This document shows positions 1 through 6,854 of a DNA stretch of 64,000 nucleotides, piece by piece. The DNA lies in the NCBI RefSeq assembly GCF_003339505.1, contig NZ_QPIW01000003.1, positions 1-64,000 on the forward strand. The letters run 5' to 3'. Under the pieces are notes generated by a model. The model was not told where the DNA came from. It saw only the letters and a list, made by a program, of their open reading frames with translations, and did no database searches. The translations under genes and the position numbers were made by a program. How positions within the stretch are numbered: the first letter of the stretch is position 1; the number at the start of each line of letters is the position of its first letter. Source of the DNA: Runella aurantiaca. GTDB taxonomy: Bacteria; Bacteroidota; Bacteroidia; Cytophagales; Spirosomataceae.

Positions 1-60
1 CAAAATTTCTTCGATAACTTGCCAACGGGCATCGGATAAAACCTCATAACAGGTTTGCAT
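1..60 (-). mobile_element. IS5-type transposase, N-terminal end (partial)
   Basis: The minus strand from an ATG at 58-60 reads MQTCYEVLSDARWQVIEEIL and runs off the window. The pattern YE-LSD-xxW-xxIE-xxL is the start of the DUF4096 domain found at the N terminus of IS5-family transposases. Only 20 residues are visible, so neither the catalytic residues nor the inverted repeats can be checked. The element extends leftwards, and its right-hand end should lie within the next hundred or so bases. Family call is by motif only. Confidence 0.55.
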
Positions 61-270
61 AGATTATAAGTTTGGTCGCTCATAAGATATGATTCCGGTG
101 CCTTTTTCCAAAATTTAAACATGCTCTTATCATAGATTGTACCAAAAGCATAATTTGTGATAATTTCTCTTACAGAAAAATAGCCAATTGGGATGTTTTT
201 ATTTGTGTTTTGAGGGATATTTTGCGAAGTGGCGATTGAAGTTACCCGGATGTAAGGTTTACAACCGAAG
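61..270 (-). pseudogene. possible C-terminal remnant of a DUF4249-like protein
   Basis: One minus-strand frame stays open across this AT-rich stretch and contains NTNKNIPIGYFSVREI. This resembles the GYF-x-VS motif near the C terminus of DUF4249 outer-membrane lipoproteins; compare NPNKLALGYFGASAV in the intact DUF4249 gene at 25258-26307. No start codon or upstream domain is present, and the frame runs into the transposase in another phase. A gene remnant cut by the insertion element is one explanation. Chance open frame is the alternative. Confidence 0.25.
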
Positions 271-303
271 TGATAAAAAAGTAGGCACGTCTCTAAACGA
301 CAT

Positions 304-328
304 GACCCCGTCTCAAGGAGACGGGGTC
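304..328. terminator. perfect 11-bp hairpin
   Basis: GACCCCGTCTC at 304-314 pairs perfectly with GAGACGGGGTC at 318-328 across a 3-base loop. The stem is very GC-rich in an AT-rich spacer. No U-tract follows on either strand, so it may be a strong hairpin, part of an insertion-element boundary, or a terminator that does not need a U-tract. A second CGTCTC lies just to the left at about 288-293. Confidence 0.4.
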
Positions 329-513
329 AATGCTACACACTTTACCCTACTTTGAAAATTATTTTAAAGCTATCGAATAGCTCGTTTGTTGCTTTTCCAT
401 AACATTGAGTACAGTCAGTATGAATTGCTCTTTGAAGAGTTTTTTCGACTGTTATTTCGACCACTAAATTAGTATGAATTTGAACACGGACGGCGTTGTT
501 TTAGCTCAAAAAA
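329..513. other. intergenic stretch without a supported gene
   Basis: Together with the flanking hairpin and repeat array this forms a gap of about 600 bases before the first full gene. I see only short AT-rich sequence. A near-consensus leftward promoter box (CTAAATTA at about 466-473, one mismatch to the reverse complement of TAnnTTTG) lies just beyond the repeat array. This would suit a promoter that once served a leftward gene, now disrupted by the element at the window edge. Confidence 0.35.
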
Positions 514-590
514 CCGTGAAACCTAACTATTGGCCGGTGAAATGACTATAAAAGCCGGTGAAATGACTGTATTGATGGGTGAATTTGTAG
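514..590. promoter_or_regulatory. four LytTR-like half-sites at exact 21-bp spacing
   Basis: GTGAA cores begin at 516, 537, 558 and 579, exactly 21 bases apart. The two central copies read GTGAAATGACTAT and GTGAAATGACTGT. On the minus strand they become ATAGTCATTTCAC and ACAGTCATTTCAC, and the first copy gives ATAGTTAGG, close to the LytTR half-site consensus [TA][AC][CA]GTTN[AG][TG]. LytTR regulators (AgrA, ComE, AlgR) bind direct repeats two helical turns apart, which is what a 21-bp period provides. A LytTR gene lies 1.7 kb to the right, and a sister array sits at 4001-4053. That the two are linked is inference. Confidence 0.55.
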
Positions 591-632
591 GCCTGTTTTT
601 ATCTTTTAGGCATAAATTTTGAAAACAAAATA

Positions 633-660
633 AAAAATCCTCGATTGGACGAGGATTTTT
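633..660 (-). terminator. terminator of the peptide/acyltransferase operon
   Basis: AAAAATCCTCG (633-643) and CGAGGATTTTT (650-660) form an 11-bp stem with a 6-base loop. It lies 27 bases beyond the acyltransferase stop codon, and a T-rich run follows on the minus strand. It is a classical intrinsic terminator for the leftward operon and separates it from the 21-bp repeat array. Confidence 0.75.
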
Positions 661-686
661 GGAGTTCTTAAAACTGATTTTTTGGA

Positions 687-1796
687 CTAGATAAGGATTC
701 CTTGTCGAACCAACTCTTTGAAAATAAATTTCCCAAGCGCTTGTTTTGGATTGACGAAAGGAGGCTTTAAAAGGTAATTTTTTAGACCGTCAGAAATTTC
801 GTAGGTTGAATAAAGTATCTTGTCAAACAATACTGGAGCGTCTTGTAGTTCAAAAATACTGTACCTACTAAAGTTGAATTCGTAATGAATTCTCTTGTAT
901 GCCGAATTTGGCGGTGACTGTAATGAATCTTCCCGGTTGATTAGTGCGTTGTGGATGTAGTTCCATCCTTCCCATTGTTCTGGATAGGAGGCCACATATT
1001 TGGCAAAAAAATCGAAAAGATACTGTAATGTCTTGGTTGAAAACTCTTCTCTGGAAGTACCCGGCTCCGCTTTTATGGCCTCACCCGCATAAAGCATATT
1101 GGTGCGGTCGGGCTTGCGGTACGAAACAACGGGGACGAGTGGCACGCCAGTGATGTAACTAAGATAGGTCATCCCTTTGCGTGCGTTAATTTTTTGACTT
1201 AGAAAGTCTACTGGGTCAAGTTTTTCATCTCCTGTACCAGTGTTGCCATCTAAGTATACTAACAGTGATCTGCCAGATTTAAGCTCACGGACCAACTTTA
1301 GTAAAATTTGAGGGTCTTCTGCATTTAATACACTTACCTCACTGGTGGTATCATATTTCTCTTTCATGCGAGCGGTATAGCTCATCATGGATTCGATTTG
1401 TTTACTATAAACGTCCTGCCTGACGATGGTAGAGAAGTTGTGCCCCATCCGGATAAGCAGGTTTGCAATGATTCTATAAGAACCTAAGTGAAACGTACAG
1501 AAAATCTGAGGCGTTTTGTTGGATTTAAGCGATTTTATATTGCCTTTGACATCGCAGAAATCACCAATTTGCAGTAAATTGCGTTCGAAACTTTCAAAGG
1601 CTAAATTAGTCAGTAGACTTTTGAAAAGTTCGGCATGTTCTGATGGGGGGATTTCTGGGAGAAAGTTGGTAAGGTTGGCCGAAAAAATAGCAAACCTTAC
1701 CGTATAACCTTCCTCTTCGTGTAAATTCACTCGGTTGAGCGCGTCTTCACAGTCAAGAAGTGCACGTTTATAATTGGCCAAATCCGAGGTTCTCAT
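687..1796 (-). CDS. LpxL/HtrB-like lysophospholipid acyltransferase family protein
   Basis: This 369-residue protein resembles the bacterial lauroyl/myristoyl acyltransferase fold (LpxL/HtrB). FHLGSYR at 102-108 sits where the family has the catalytic HX4(D/E). LVYLDGNTGTG at 179-189 matches the family's acidic substrate-loop block, and ARKGMTYLSYITGVPLVPV at about 205-223 matches the conserved strand-helix-strand after it. The acidic partner of His103 is replaced by Arg108, so catalysis may differ or be lost. There is no obvious N-terminal membrane anchor, unlike lipid A LpxL. It starts 10 bases after the 58-residue peptide gene and is probably co-transcribed with it. A peptide or small-molecule acyl acceptor is therefore possible, but this is inference. 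Terminator at 633-660. Confidence 0.6.
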   Translation of the reverse strand: MRTSDLANYKRALLDCEDALNRVNLHEEEGYTVRFAIFSANLTNFLPEIPPSEHAELFKSLLTNLAFESFERNLLQIGDFCDVKGNIKSLKSNKTPQIFCTFHLGSYRIIANLLIRMGHNFSTIVRQDVYSKQIESMMSYTARMKEKYDTTSEVSVLNAEDPQILLKLVRELKSGRSLLVYLDGNTGTGDEKLDPVDFLSQKINARKGMTYLSYITGVPLVPVVSYRKPDRTNMLYAGEAIKAEPGTSREEFSTKTLQYLFDFFAKYVASYPEQWEGWNYIHNALINREDSLQSPPNSAYKRIHYEFNFSRYSIFELQDAPVLFDKILYSTYEISDGLKNYLLKPPFVNPKQALGKFIFKELVRQGILI

Positions 1797-1806
1797 GCGA
1801 TTATAA

Positions 1807-1983
1807 TTAAAGAGCTAATGATTGTTCTGCCTGCTTCTCAAGTGAGATACCGTAGCAAGAAGCCATTGGATCTTTATCACCGAAATTTAGGAGGCGGCTT
1901 GATTCGTTTTTAGCATAGAATTTGCCTTCTTTGATGAATGAGTTCAAAGCTTTTTTTGGTTGGATGCTGAATGACTTTTTCAT
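1807..1983 (-). CDS. 58-residue peptide, candidate precursor or signal peptide
   Basis: The minus strand from the ATG at 1981-1983 encodes 58 residues beginning MKKSFSIQPKKALNSFIKEG and ending KQAEQSLAL. The N-terminal 20 residues are basic and helix-prone. The middle is Asn/Ser/Asp-rich (KNESSRLLNFGDKDP), followed by a single Cys at position 43. There is no hydrophobic signal segment and no Gly-Gly leader. Codon use looks like the neighbours, and the stop is 10 bases before the acyltransferase start, which argues for a real translationally coupled gene. A TACCTTTG promoter box lies about 108 bases upstream. I do not recognise a family. A leader-plus-core precursor modified by the downstream acyltransferase is one reading. 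Confidence 0.55.
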   Translation of the reverse strand: MKKSFSIQPKKALNSFIKEGKFYAKNESSRLLNFGDKDPMASCYGISLEKQAEQSLAL

Positions 1984-2090
1984 AATTGTTGTGTTTTGAA
2001 TTAAGTGAAATAATGATTTTAAAATATTGATTTACAATTCCTTGTGTTAAAAGATTTTGCTATATTTATCGTTCTAATCTTTCGACAATG

Positions 2091-2098
2091 CAAAGGTA
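2091..2098 (-). promoter_or_regulatory. promoter -7 box of the peptide/acyltransferase operon
   Basis: On the minus strand these bases read TACCTTTG, a perfect TAnnTTTG Bacteroidota -7 element. It predicts transcription from about 2085 and a leader of roughly 100 bases before the peptide ATG at 1983. No clear TTG -33 element sits 19-21 bases upstream, which suits an activator-dependent promoter. Confidence 0.5.
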
Positions 2099-2111
2099 GA
2101 GTACATCTAAG

Positions 2112-2143
2112 TTGCAGCCTATCCGTACTAATTGCTATATTTG
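2112..2143 (+). promoter_or_regulatory. promoter of the LytTR regulator gene
   Basis: TTG at 2112-2114 and TATATTTG at 2136-2143 (perfect TAnnTTTG) are separated by 21 bases, within the usual Bacteroidota -33/-7 spacing. Transcription would start near 2150, about 95 bases before the ATG at 2246. The box overlaps the divergent control region of the peptide operon, so the two promoters are about 40 bases apart back to back. Confidence 0.55.
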
Positions 2144-2152
2144 TAGTGCTTT

Positions 2153-2170
2153 ATAGTCATTATTGACTAT
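2153..2170. promoter_or_regulatory. inverted repeat at the LytTR gene start site
   Basis: ATAGTCA (2153-2159), spacer TTAT, TGACTAT (2164-2170) is a perfect 7-bp palindrome placed at the predicted start site of the LytTR gene. A further TAGTCA lies at 2188-2193. The ATAGTCAT half is identical to the core of the 21-bp arrays at 537-570 and 4023-4035 read on the minus strand. That suggests the same protein may bind all three sites, here perhaps as an autorepressor. Confidence 0.45.
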
Positions 2171-2245
2171 TTTGTGTACTTATGCAGTAGTCAAAGTGTG
2201 AAAGTTGAAGTTGTTATCAGGTAGTGTAGAGCGTTTTTTGTTATT

Positions 2246-3235
2246 ATGAGTTCACTGACTCTGACTCGGTCTCTTTACCGGAGCCCACAAAATGGATTGA
2301 TTTTCTTGCTGGTGATAGTCCTCTTCTTTGAGATCATAGGATGGGCTATTTCACCAGCCAATAAGCTATATACCTACAGCTCCTACCAAACGCTCTTCTC
2401 TTACTTAAAGAATTTATTCTTGGGTTTACTTGCACCTGAATTTTGTACGCTCTATATAATGGTGTTTTTAATTGATGTATTCCACCGTTTTCTCGGAATT
2501 AGGAAGGTAAATATCAATTTCTCATCCATGATTAAATACGAGGCGGCATTTCTGCCTTTGTTTTTTATCTCTTTCTTTTTATTCTTCCCGATTACCTTAC
2601 ACGTTCGCTTTTTACTGAGAGAGTTTCCTAACTATTCTTTACATCGCTACATTGAATTGTACGTTTTTCAAGGGTTTACTCTCCAAACCTATCTGATGTA
2701 TCTGCCGTTTGTGGTGTTGTTAGGATATATATTAGTAAATGCATCATTGGTCAAGGATTTTTTAGAAAGTGGGAATTCTTCCCAAGTAAAAATTACTCCG
2801 ATTATCCCCACTACTACCGTTTTTATACCAATAGAGCCCCCAACCCCTACGGTACAAGAAGGAGGAGTTGAAAAGAAAGAAGCGTACCCGCGAGTCATTG
2901 AAGCCAAGACGGGTACGGGAGATGTTTATCTGAAACTAGAGGAATGCTACTACTTTGAGACAGATGAGGAGCGGTATTATGTCATACATCCAAAGGGACG
3001 TTTCCGGGTCATGAAACCCTTATCTGTTTTAGAAGAAGAGTTAGACCCATTACATTTCTTCAGGGTTCACCGTAGCTACATCATTAACTTGGACCATCTT
3101 GATAGCTATATTTATTGGGAAAAAGGTAAATATATAGTTTATATCAAAACGGCTGCCGAGATTAAAGAGATGATGATGTCTCGCCAACGTTTCCCCGCCT
3201 TCAAAGATGCTCTTGCTGCCAACCGGAGCAGGTAA
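2246..3235 (+). CDS. membrane-bound LytTR-family transcriptional regulator
   Basis: This is a 329-residue protein. Four membrane helices lie at about 18-36, 57-79, 99-119 and 148-168, followed by a Pro/Thr-rich cytoplasmic linker (about 180-215). The C-terminal LytTR DNA-binding domain spans about 218-321 and carries the signature FFRVHRSYIINLDHL near 271-285. There is no receiver domain, so it is a one-component regulator in which the membrane part probably senses the signal. The gene is divergent from the peptide/acyltransferase operon. Direct repeats of the kind LytTR domains bind lie on both sides of the locus, and a palindrome with the same core sits at its own start site. What it senses cannot be read from the sequence. 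Confidence 0.85.
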   Translation: MSSLTLTRSLYRSPQNGLIFLLVIVLFFEIIGWAISPANKLYTYSSYQTLFSYLKNLFLGLLAPEFCTLYIMVFLIDVFHRFLGIRKVNINFSSMIKYEAAFLPLFFISFFLFFPITLHVRFLLREFPNYSLHRYIELYVFQGFTLQTYLMYLPFVVLLGYILVNASLVKDFLESGNSSQVKITPIIPTTTVFIPIEPPTPTVQEGGVEKKEAYPRVIEAKTGTGDVYLKLEECYYFETDEERYYVIHPKGRFRVMKPLSVLEEELDPLHFFRVHRSYIINLDHLDSYIYWEKGKYIVYIKTAAEIKEMMMSRQRFPAFKDALAANRSR

Positions 3236-3244
3236 TGCCCTTTT

Positions 3245-3925
3245 TTATAACGTATTGATGTGAGATTTGATTTGTAAACCAAATTTCAGCAATTGTCGGT
3301 TACTCGAAAGTCCTAGCTTGTGGATTAAGTTCTGTTTGTGATTGGCTAATGTTCGGTAGCTAATACAAAGTGAATCAGAGATTTCATAACCCGTTAATCC
3401 TTCCGTTACTAAATAAAGAATCTGCTTCTCTCGATTGGTTAATGTTTTCAGTTTTTGCTGCGTATCGCTGTCAATCTCATTAAGGCCCTGTTTCTTTATT
3501 AAGTCTTTGAATCCGTCGCTGTAATATTTTGATTGCGTCTGGATGTAAATGAGGCATTTGTAGAGTTCCTCCAAACGGTCTTCCGAGTACAAATATCCCT
3601 GAAAATTGGCGTCGAGAGCTTTGGTTAATTCTTTTGAATTAGAGTTGTTGAAGTAAAGAACCAGTTTGGGCGGACTTGACGATTCCGAAAGTTCTTTTAA
3701 CAAATGATTGGTTTCTTTGCCAATTAAATTTGCTTCAACAATAACGCACTTGGGCTTTTTGGTGTGGATTTTTTGGATTAGGTCATCGAGTTCATTGGCA
3801 CGTCCAACTACATCAAATCCTTCTCGCTCCAGAAGTTTGCTTAATACTTCGCATGAAAACGGTTCCTCTTTTGCTACCAATACAGAAGAGTCAAGTTTGC
3901 GAATTCTCATTTCATTGTTTTTCAT
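3245..3925 (-). CDS. LuxR/NarL-type response regulator with degenerate receiver
   Basis: I chose the ATG at 3923-3925 (226 residues); a TTG eight codons upstream is also open. Residues about 12-130 have the shape of a receiver domain, but the acidic pocket reads VAKEE and the phospho-acceptor strand reads VIVEANLIG, with Glu64 where Asp is expected. The conserved Lys near 114 is also missing. Residues about 160-218 are a normal LuxR helix-turn-helix (LTNREKQILYLVTEGLTGYE). The protein therefore probably works without phosphorylation. It converges with the LytTR gene (9-base gap), and its upstream region carries the second 21-bp repeat array, so LytTR control is plausible. Confidence 0.8.
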   Translation of the reverse strand: MKNNEMRIRKLDSSVLVAKEEPFSCEVLSKLLEREGFDVVGRANELDDLIQKIHTKKPKCVIVEANLIGKETNHLLKELSESSSPPKLVLYFNNSNSKELTKALDANFQGYLYSEDRLEELYKCLIYIQTQSKYYSDGFKDLIKKQGLNEIDSDTQQKLKTLTNREKQILYLVTEGLTGYEISDSLCISYRTLANHKQNLIHKLGLSSNRQLLKFGLQIKSHINTL

Positions 3926-4000
3926 AGTCGTTTTTTGAGGATAGTTCAAGCGGTTTGGTATGAAGATACATTAAGGTATACCCAAAACACAAGTTTTTTC

Positions 4001-4053
4001 CGTGAAGCCTACCTTTTTATCCGTGAAATGACTATGAATTTAATGTTTCACGG
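4001..4053. promoter_or_regulatory. LytTR-like repeat array upstream of the LuxR-type regulator
   Basis: GTGAA cores begin at 4002 and 4023, exactly 21 bases apart. The second extends as GTGAAATGACTAT, identical to the copy at 537-549. An inverted copy, TTTCACGG, lies at 4046-4053. The array is about 77-128 bases upstream of the ATG at 3925, a normal distance for an activator site. It shares core, period and orientation with the array at 514-590. Confidence 0.55.
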
Positions 4054-4064
4054 ATACTATAATA

Positions 4065-4093
4065 AAAAAGCCTCATAGTAAATGAGGCTTTTT
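4065..4093. terminator. terminator downstream of ndk
   Basis: AAAAAGCCTCAT (4065-4076) pairs with ATGAGGCTTTTT (4082-4093) across a 5-base loop, with T-runs on both strands. It lies 26 bases beyond the ndk stop codon and separates ndk from the repeat array in front of the regulator gene. Confidence 0.8.
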
Positions 4094-4118
4094 GGGATAT
4101 AATTTAGCTTAAAAAACA

Positions 4119-4550
4119 TTAAAACTGTTCTGTTTTTGAGAAGTAAAAGCTACCTTCAAGAGCGGCATTTTCGTCGGAGTCAGAGCCGTGAACGGCGTTT
4201 GCTTCGATAGACTTTGCAAACAATTTTCGGATGGTTCCTTCGGCTGCTTGGGCTGGGTTGGTTGCTCCAATCAAAGTGCGAAAGTCAGCGACTGCGTTTT
4301 CTTTCTCCAAGATGGCCGCATAAATCGGACCTGAGGACATATAGCTGCAAAGATCATTGTAAAAAGGCCGCTCGGCGTGTACGGCATAAAACTCACCAGC
4401 CCGCTCTTTGGTCAACAACGTCTTTTTCAACGCTACAATTCGGAATCCTGCTTCTTCAATTAATTTGAGAATAGCCCCTGAGTTACCATCCGCAACGGCG
4501 TCTGGCTTAATCATCGTAAATGTTCGGTTAGTCGTCATTTGTTGGTTCAT
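4119..4550 (-). CDS. ndk: nucleoside diphosphate kinase
   Basis: This 143-residue enzyme moves the terminal phosphate between nucleoside di- and triphosphates through a phospho-histidine. [10 protein letters not shown] at 10-19 is the N-terminal family strand, and [12 protein letters not shown] at 118-129 is the active-site signature with His121. Length is typical of bacterial Ndk. The ATG at 4548-4550 is used; the second Met (codon 5) would also work. Monocistronic, with a terminator at 4065-4093. The downstream regulator gene lies beyond that terminator. Confidence 0.96.
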   Translation of the reverse strand: MNQQMTTNRTFTMIKPDAVADGNSGAILKLIEEAGFRIVALKKTLLTKERAGEFYAVHAERPFYNDLCSYMSSGPIYAAILEKENAVADFRTLIGATNPAQAAEGTIRKLFAKSIEANAVHGSDSDENAALEGSFYFSKTEQF

Positions 4551-4715
4551 TTGTAGTTAAAAACAATTTTTGAGCAGCGGATAATGACTGCCTCATACCA
4601 GAACACTATTGGTTAGGTACATAACATGGGACAAAATAACGTAGCTGTCCTTCTAAAAAACGCCCCAAAATTAGGAAGTCTATGCGGCTTTCGGAAACAT
4701 TTCAATGAAAGTTAC

Positions 4716-4723
4716 TAACTTTG
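4716..4723 (+). promoter_or_regulatory. promoter -7 box of nrnA
   Basis: TAACTTTG is a perfect TAnnTTTG element ending only 6 bases before the ATG at 4730. A start 4-7 bases after the box would place the first transcribed base at or next to the ATG, so the mRNA is predicted to be leaderless or nearly so. The TTG at 4721 lies inside the promoter box and cannot be the start codon. Confidence 0.5.
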
Positions 4724-4729
4724 CAGGCT

Positions 4730-5758
4730 ATGCAACAGTGGAACGCCTTTTACGAGCTTATTAATTCGGATTCAAAACGTTTTGTGATTCTTACCCACCA
4801 AAATCCCGACGCAGATGCGATTGGGTCGTCGTTGGGGTGGAAATTGTACCTTCAGAAAAAAGGACACACCGCTACGGTTATTGTTCCTAATGAATGCCCA
4901 TCAAATTTGCGTTGGATGCCCGATTATGCCGAGGTGATTACATTTGATCAAAATGCACAGACGGTTGCTCAATCCAAAAAACTTCTCCAAGAAGCTGATG
5001 TCATCTGTTGTTTAGATTTTAATGCATTGCATCGAATCAAAGGCTTGGGGAGTTTGGCGCAAAGCTCGGAGGCAACTAAAATATTGATTGACCATCATTT
5101 GGAGCCAGAACCGTTTGCTGATTTTGCGTTTTCAGACACCACCAAGGCCGCGACTGCTCAGTATATTTGGGAAATTATTAAACAGATGGGTGATGCCGAA
5201 TTGGTAGATAAACCCATGGCAGAATGCTTATATGCTGGTATCATGACCGATACTGGTTCTTTCAGACATGGTAACACTACGCCCGAAGTACACTTAGCGG
5301 TGGCCGATTTGATGAGGACGGGCTTGAATACTAATTATGTTCATCGGGCAATTTTTGATAATAACTCATTGGGGAGAACCCGACTGCTGGGGTACGTATT
5401 GTCGGAAAAACTTACTTGGCTGCCCGAATATCGCACCGTTTATATGACCCTTTCACTGGAGGAGCTCAAACGGTTTAATTCCGAAATTGGAGATACAGAG
5501 GGAATTGTCAATTTTGGCCTTTCGCTCGAAAACGTTGTCATGGCTGTATTGCTCATTGAGCGCCGGGATGAAATAAAACTGTCGTTTCGTTCGGTACAAG
5601 ATTTTTCGGTTCGCGAACTTGCCAACAAATACTTTTCAGGAGGAGGGCACAAAAATGCTTCGGGCGGACGTACGAGCACGAGCTTACCCGAAACGGTAAA
5701 TTTGCTTTTATCCATCTTGCCCGAATACCAAACCCAACTTTTAAACGTTGAGAAATAG
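4730..5758 (+). CDS. nrnA: bifunctional oligoribonuclease/PAP phosphatase NrnA
   Basis: A 342-residue DHH-DHHA1 phosphoesterase. HQNPDADAIGSS near residues 22-33 and IDHHLEP near 120 are the metal-binding DHH motifs. GGGHKNASGG near residues 306-315 is the DHHA1 substrate-binding loop. The family degrades nanoRNAs from the end and dephosphorylates 3'-phosphoadenosine 5'-phosphate. I start at the ATG at 4730 because the alternative TTG at 4721 falls within the promoter box. The gene stands alone between ndk (divergent) and the FKBP lipoproteins. Confidence 0.92.
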   Translation: MQQWNAFYELINSDSKRFVILTHQNPDADAIGSSLGWKLYLQKKGHTATVIVPNECPSNLRWMPDYAEVITFDQNAQTVAQSKKLLQEADVICCLDFNALHRIKGLGSLAQSSEATKILIDHHLEPEPFADFAFSDTTKAATAQYIWEIIKQMGDAELVDKPMAECLYAGIMTDTGSFRHGNTTPEVHLAVADLMRTGLNTNYVHRAIFDNNSLGRTRLLGYVLSEKLTWLPEYRTVYMTLSLEELKRFNSEIGDTEGIVNFGLSLENVVMAVLLIERRDEIKLSFRSVQDFSVRELANKYFSGGGHKNASGGRTSTSLPETVNLLLSILPEYQTQLLNVEK

Positions 5759-5855
5759 TTTGGTTGTCAATACCTTACCTAAATTAAGCATTAAATATTA
5801 ATAAAATCAATCACAAATAACGCATAACAATTAACTGTGCAAGAGCACTCATTTC

Positions 5856-6737
5856 ATGAAATTTAAATCAATACTTTCTTTGTTTGCGGCGGGAGCCTTG
5901 CTTGCTGCGTGTAACAATCGCGTCAGTGTAAGCGATACAGGCTTAAAATACCAAATTCATGACCAAAAAGGTGATGGCCGCAAACCCAAAATCGGTGATA
6001 TATTGACAGTACAATTGGTACTGAAAAACAGCCGTGACTCGGTGTTGCGGGATACCTATAAAGAAGGCCGCCCCCTTCAGGTGATGCTCCAAACGCCTCC
6101 GTTCAAAGGCTCTTTTGAAGAAGGCTTGGCTATGCTTGCCAAAGGCGACAGCGCTTCCTTTTTTGTAAGTGCGGACTCTCTCTTTACGCGCATGATGCAG
6201 CCTTTGCCTCCAGGCATTGCTAAAGGCACAGACATTCAGTTTACGGTAAAAGTCATTGAAGTTCAGAACGAGCAGGAATTCCAAAAAGGACAAGCCGCCG
6301 CTCGTGAAGGACAGGTAAAGGTCGATGCCAAAATCATTGATGCCTATGTAGCCAAAAATTCTTTGAAAACCGTTGAAACGCCATCGGGGTTAAACTACGT
6401 AATCGTAAAAGAAGGCGATGGAGTTAAGCCTGTGGCAGGCAATATGGTATCTGTTCATTACGTTGGAAAGTTGTTGGATGGCAAAGAATTTGACAGTTCT
6501 TACAAAAATCCGCAGAGTGGTGGCAAACCCGTTGATTTTCCAATTGGCCAGGGAATGGTTATTCCAGGCTGGGAAGAAGGAATCATGAACATGAAAAAAG
6601 GCGGCAAAAGCACGTTTATTATCCCATCAAGCTTGGCTTATGGTGAGGCTGGTTCTCCGGGTACTATTCCACCAAACTCCGTATTAGTGTTTGATGTTGA
6701 GCTTGTAGATGTTAAGAATGCGCCCAAGCAGCAATAA
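5856..6737 (+). CDS. FKBP-type peptidyl-prolyl isomerase lipoprotein
   Basis: 293 residues. A lipoprotein signal (LLAAC, Cys19) predicts membrane anchoring on the periplasmic side. There are two FKBP-like regions: a degenerate one at about 25-135 and a canonical C-terminal FKBP domain at about 175-288. The latter has VSVHYVGKLLDGKEFDSS, IPGWEEG and LAYGEAG, which carry the hydrophobic pocket residues of active isomerases. The two regions are joined by a charged helix (EFQKGQAAAREGQ). It is probably a periplasmic folding catalyst for envelope proteins. Related lipoproteins follow at 6855 and 38552. In Bacteroidota some FKBP lipoproteins (GldI) serve gliding, but nothing here identifies that role. 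Confidence 0.9.
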   Translation: MKFKSILSLFAAGALLAACNNRVSVSDTGLKYQIHDQKGDGRKPKIGDILTVQLVLKNSRDSVLRDTYKEGRPLQVMLQTPPFKGSFEEGLAMLAKGDSASFFVSADSLFTRMMQPLPPGIAKGTDIQFTVKVIEVQNEQEFQKGQAAAREGQVKVDAKIIDAYVAKNSLKTVETPSGLNYVIVKEGDGVKPVAGNMVSVHYVGKLLDGKEFDSSYKNPQSGGKPVDFPIGQGMVIPGWEEGIMNMKKGGKSTFIIPSSLAYGEAGSPGTIPPNSVLVFDVELVDVKNAPKQQ

Positions 6738-6854
6738 ATAGTTGTTAGTGAACAGTGATTAGTGAGTCGTTTTTTGAATGGCAGCACCCACAAACCACCT
6801 CTCCCTAATCACTTTTATATAATTACTTAATTACAAATTATCTAATAAACCAGA

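Noticed and set aside
4721-4729. TTG start for nrnA
   Set aside because: It falls inside the TAACTTTG promoter box, so it is not transcribed; the ATG at 4730 is used.
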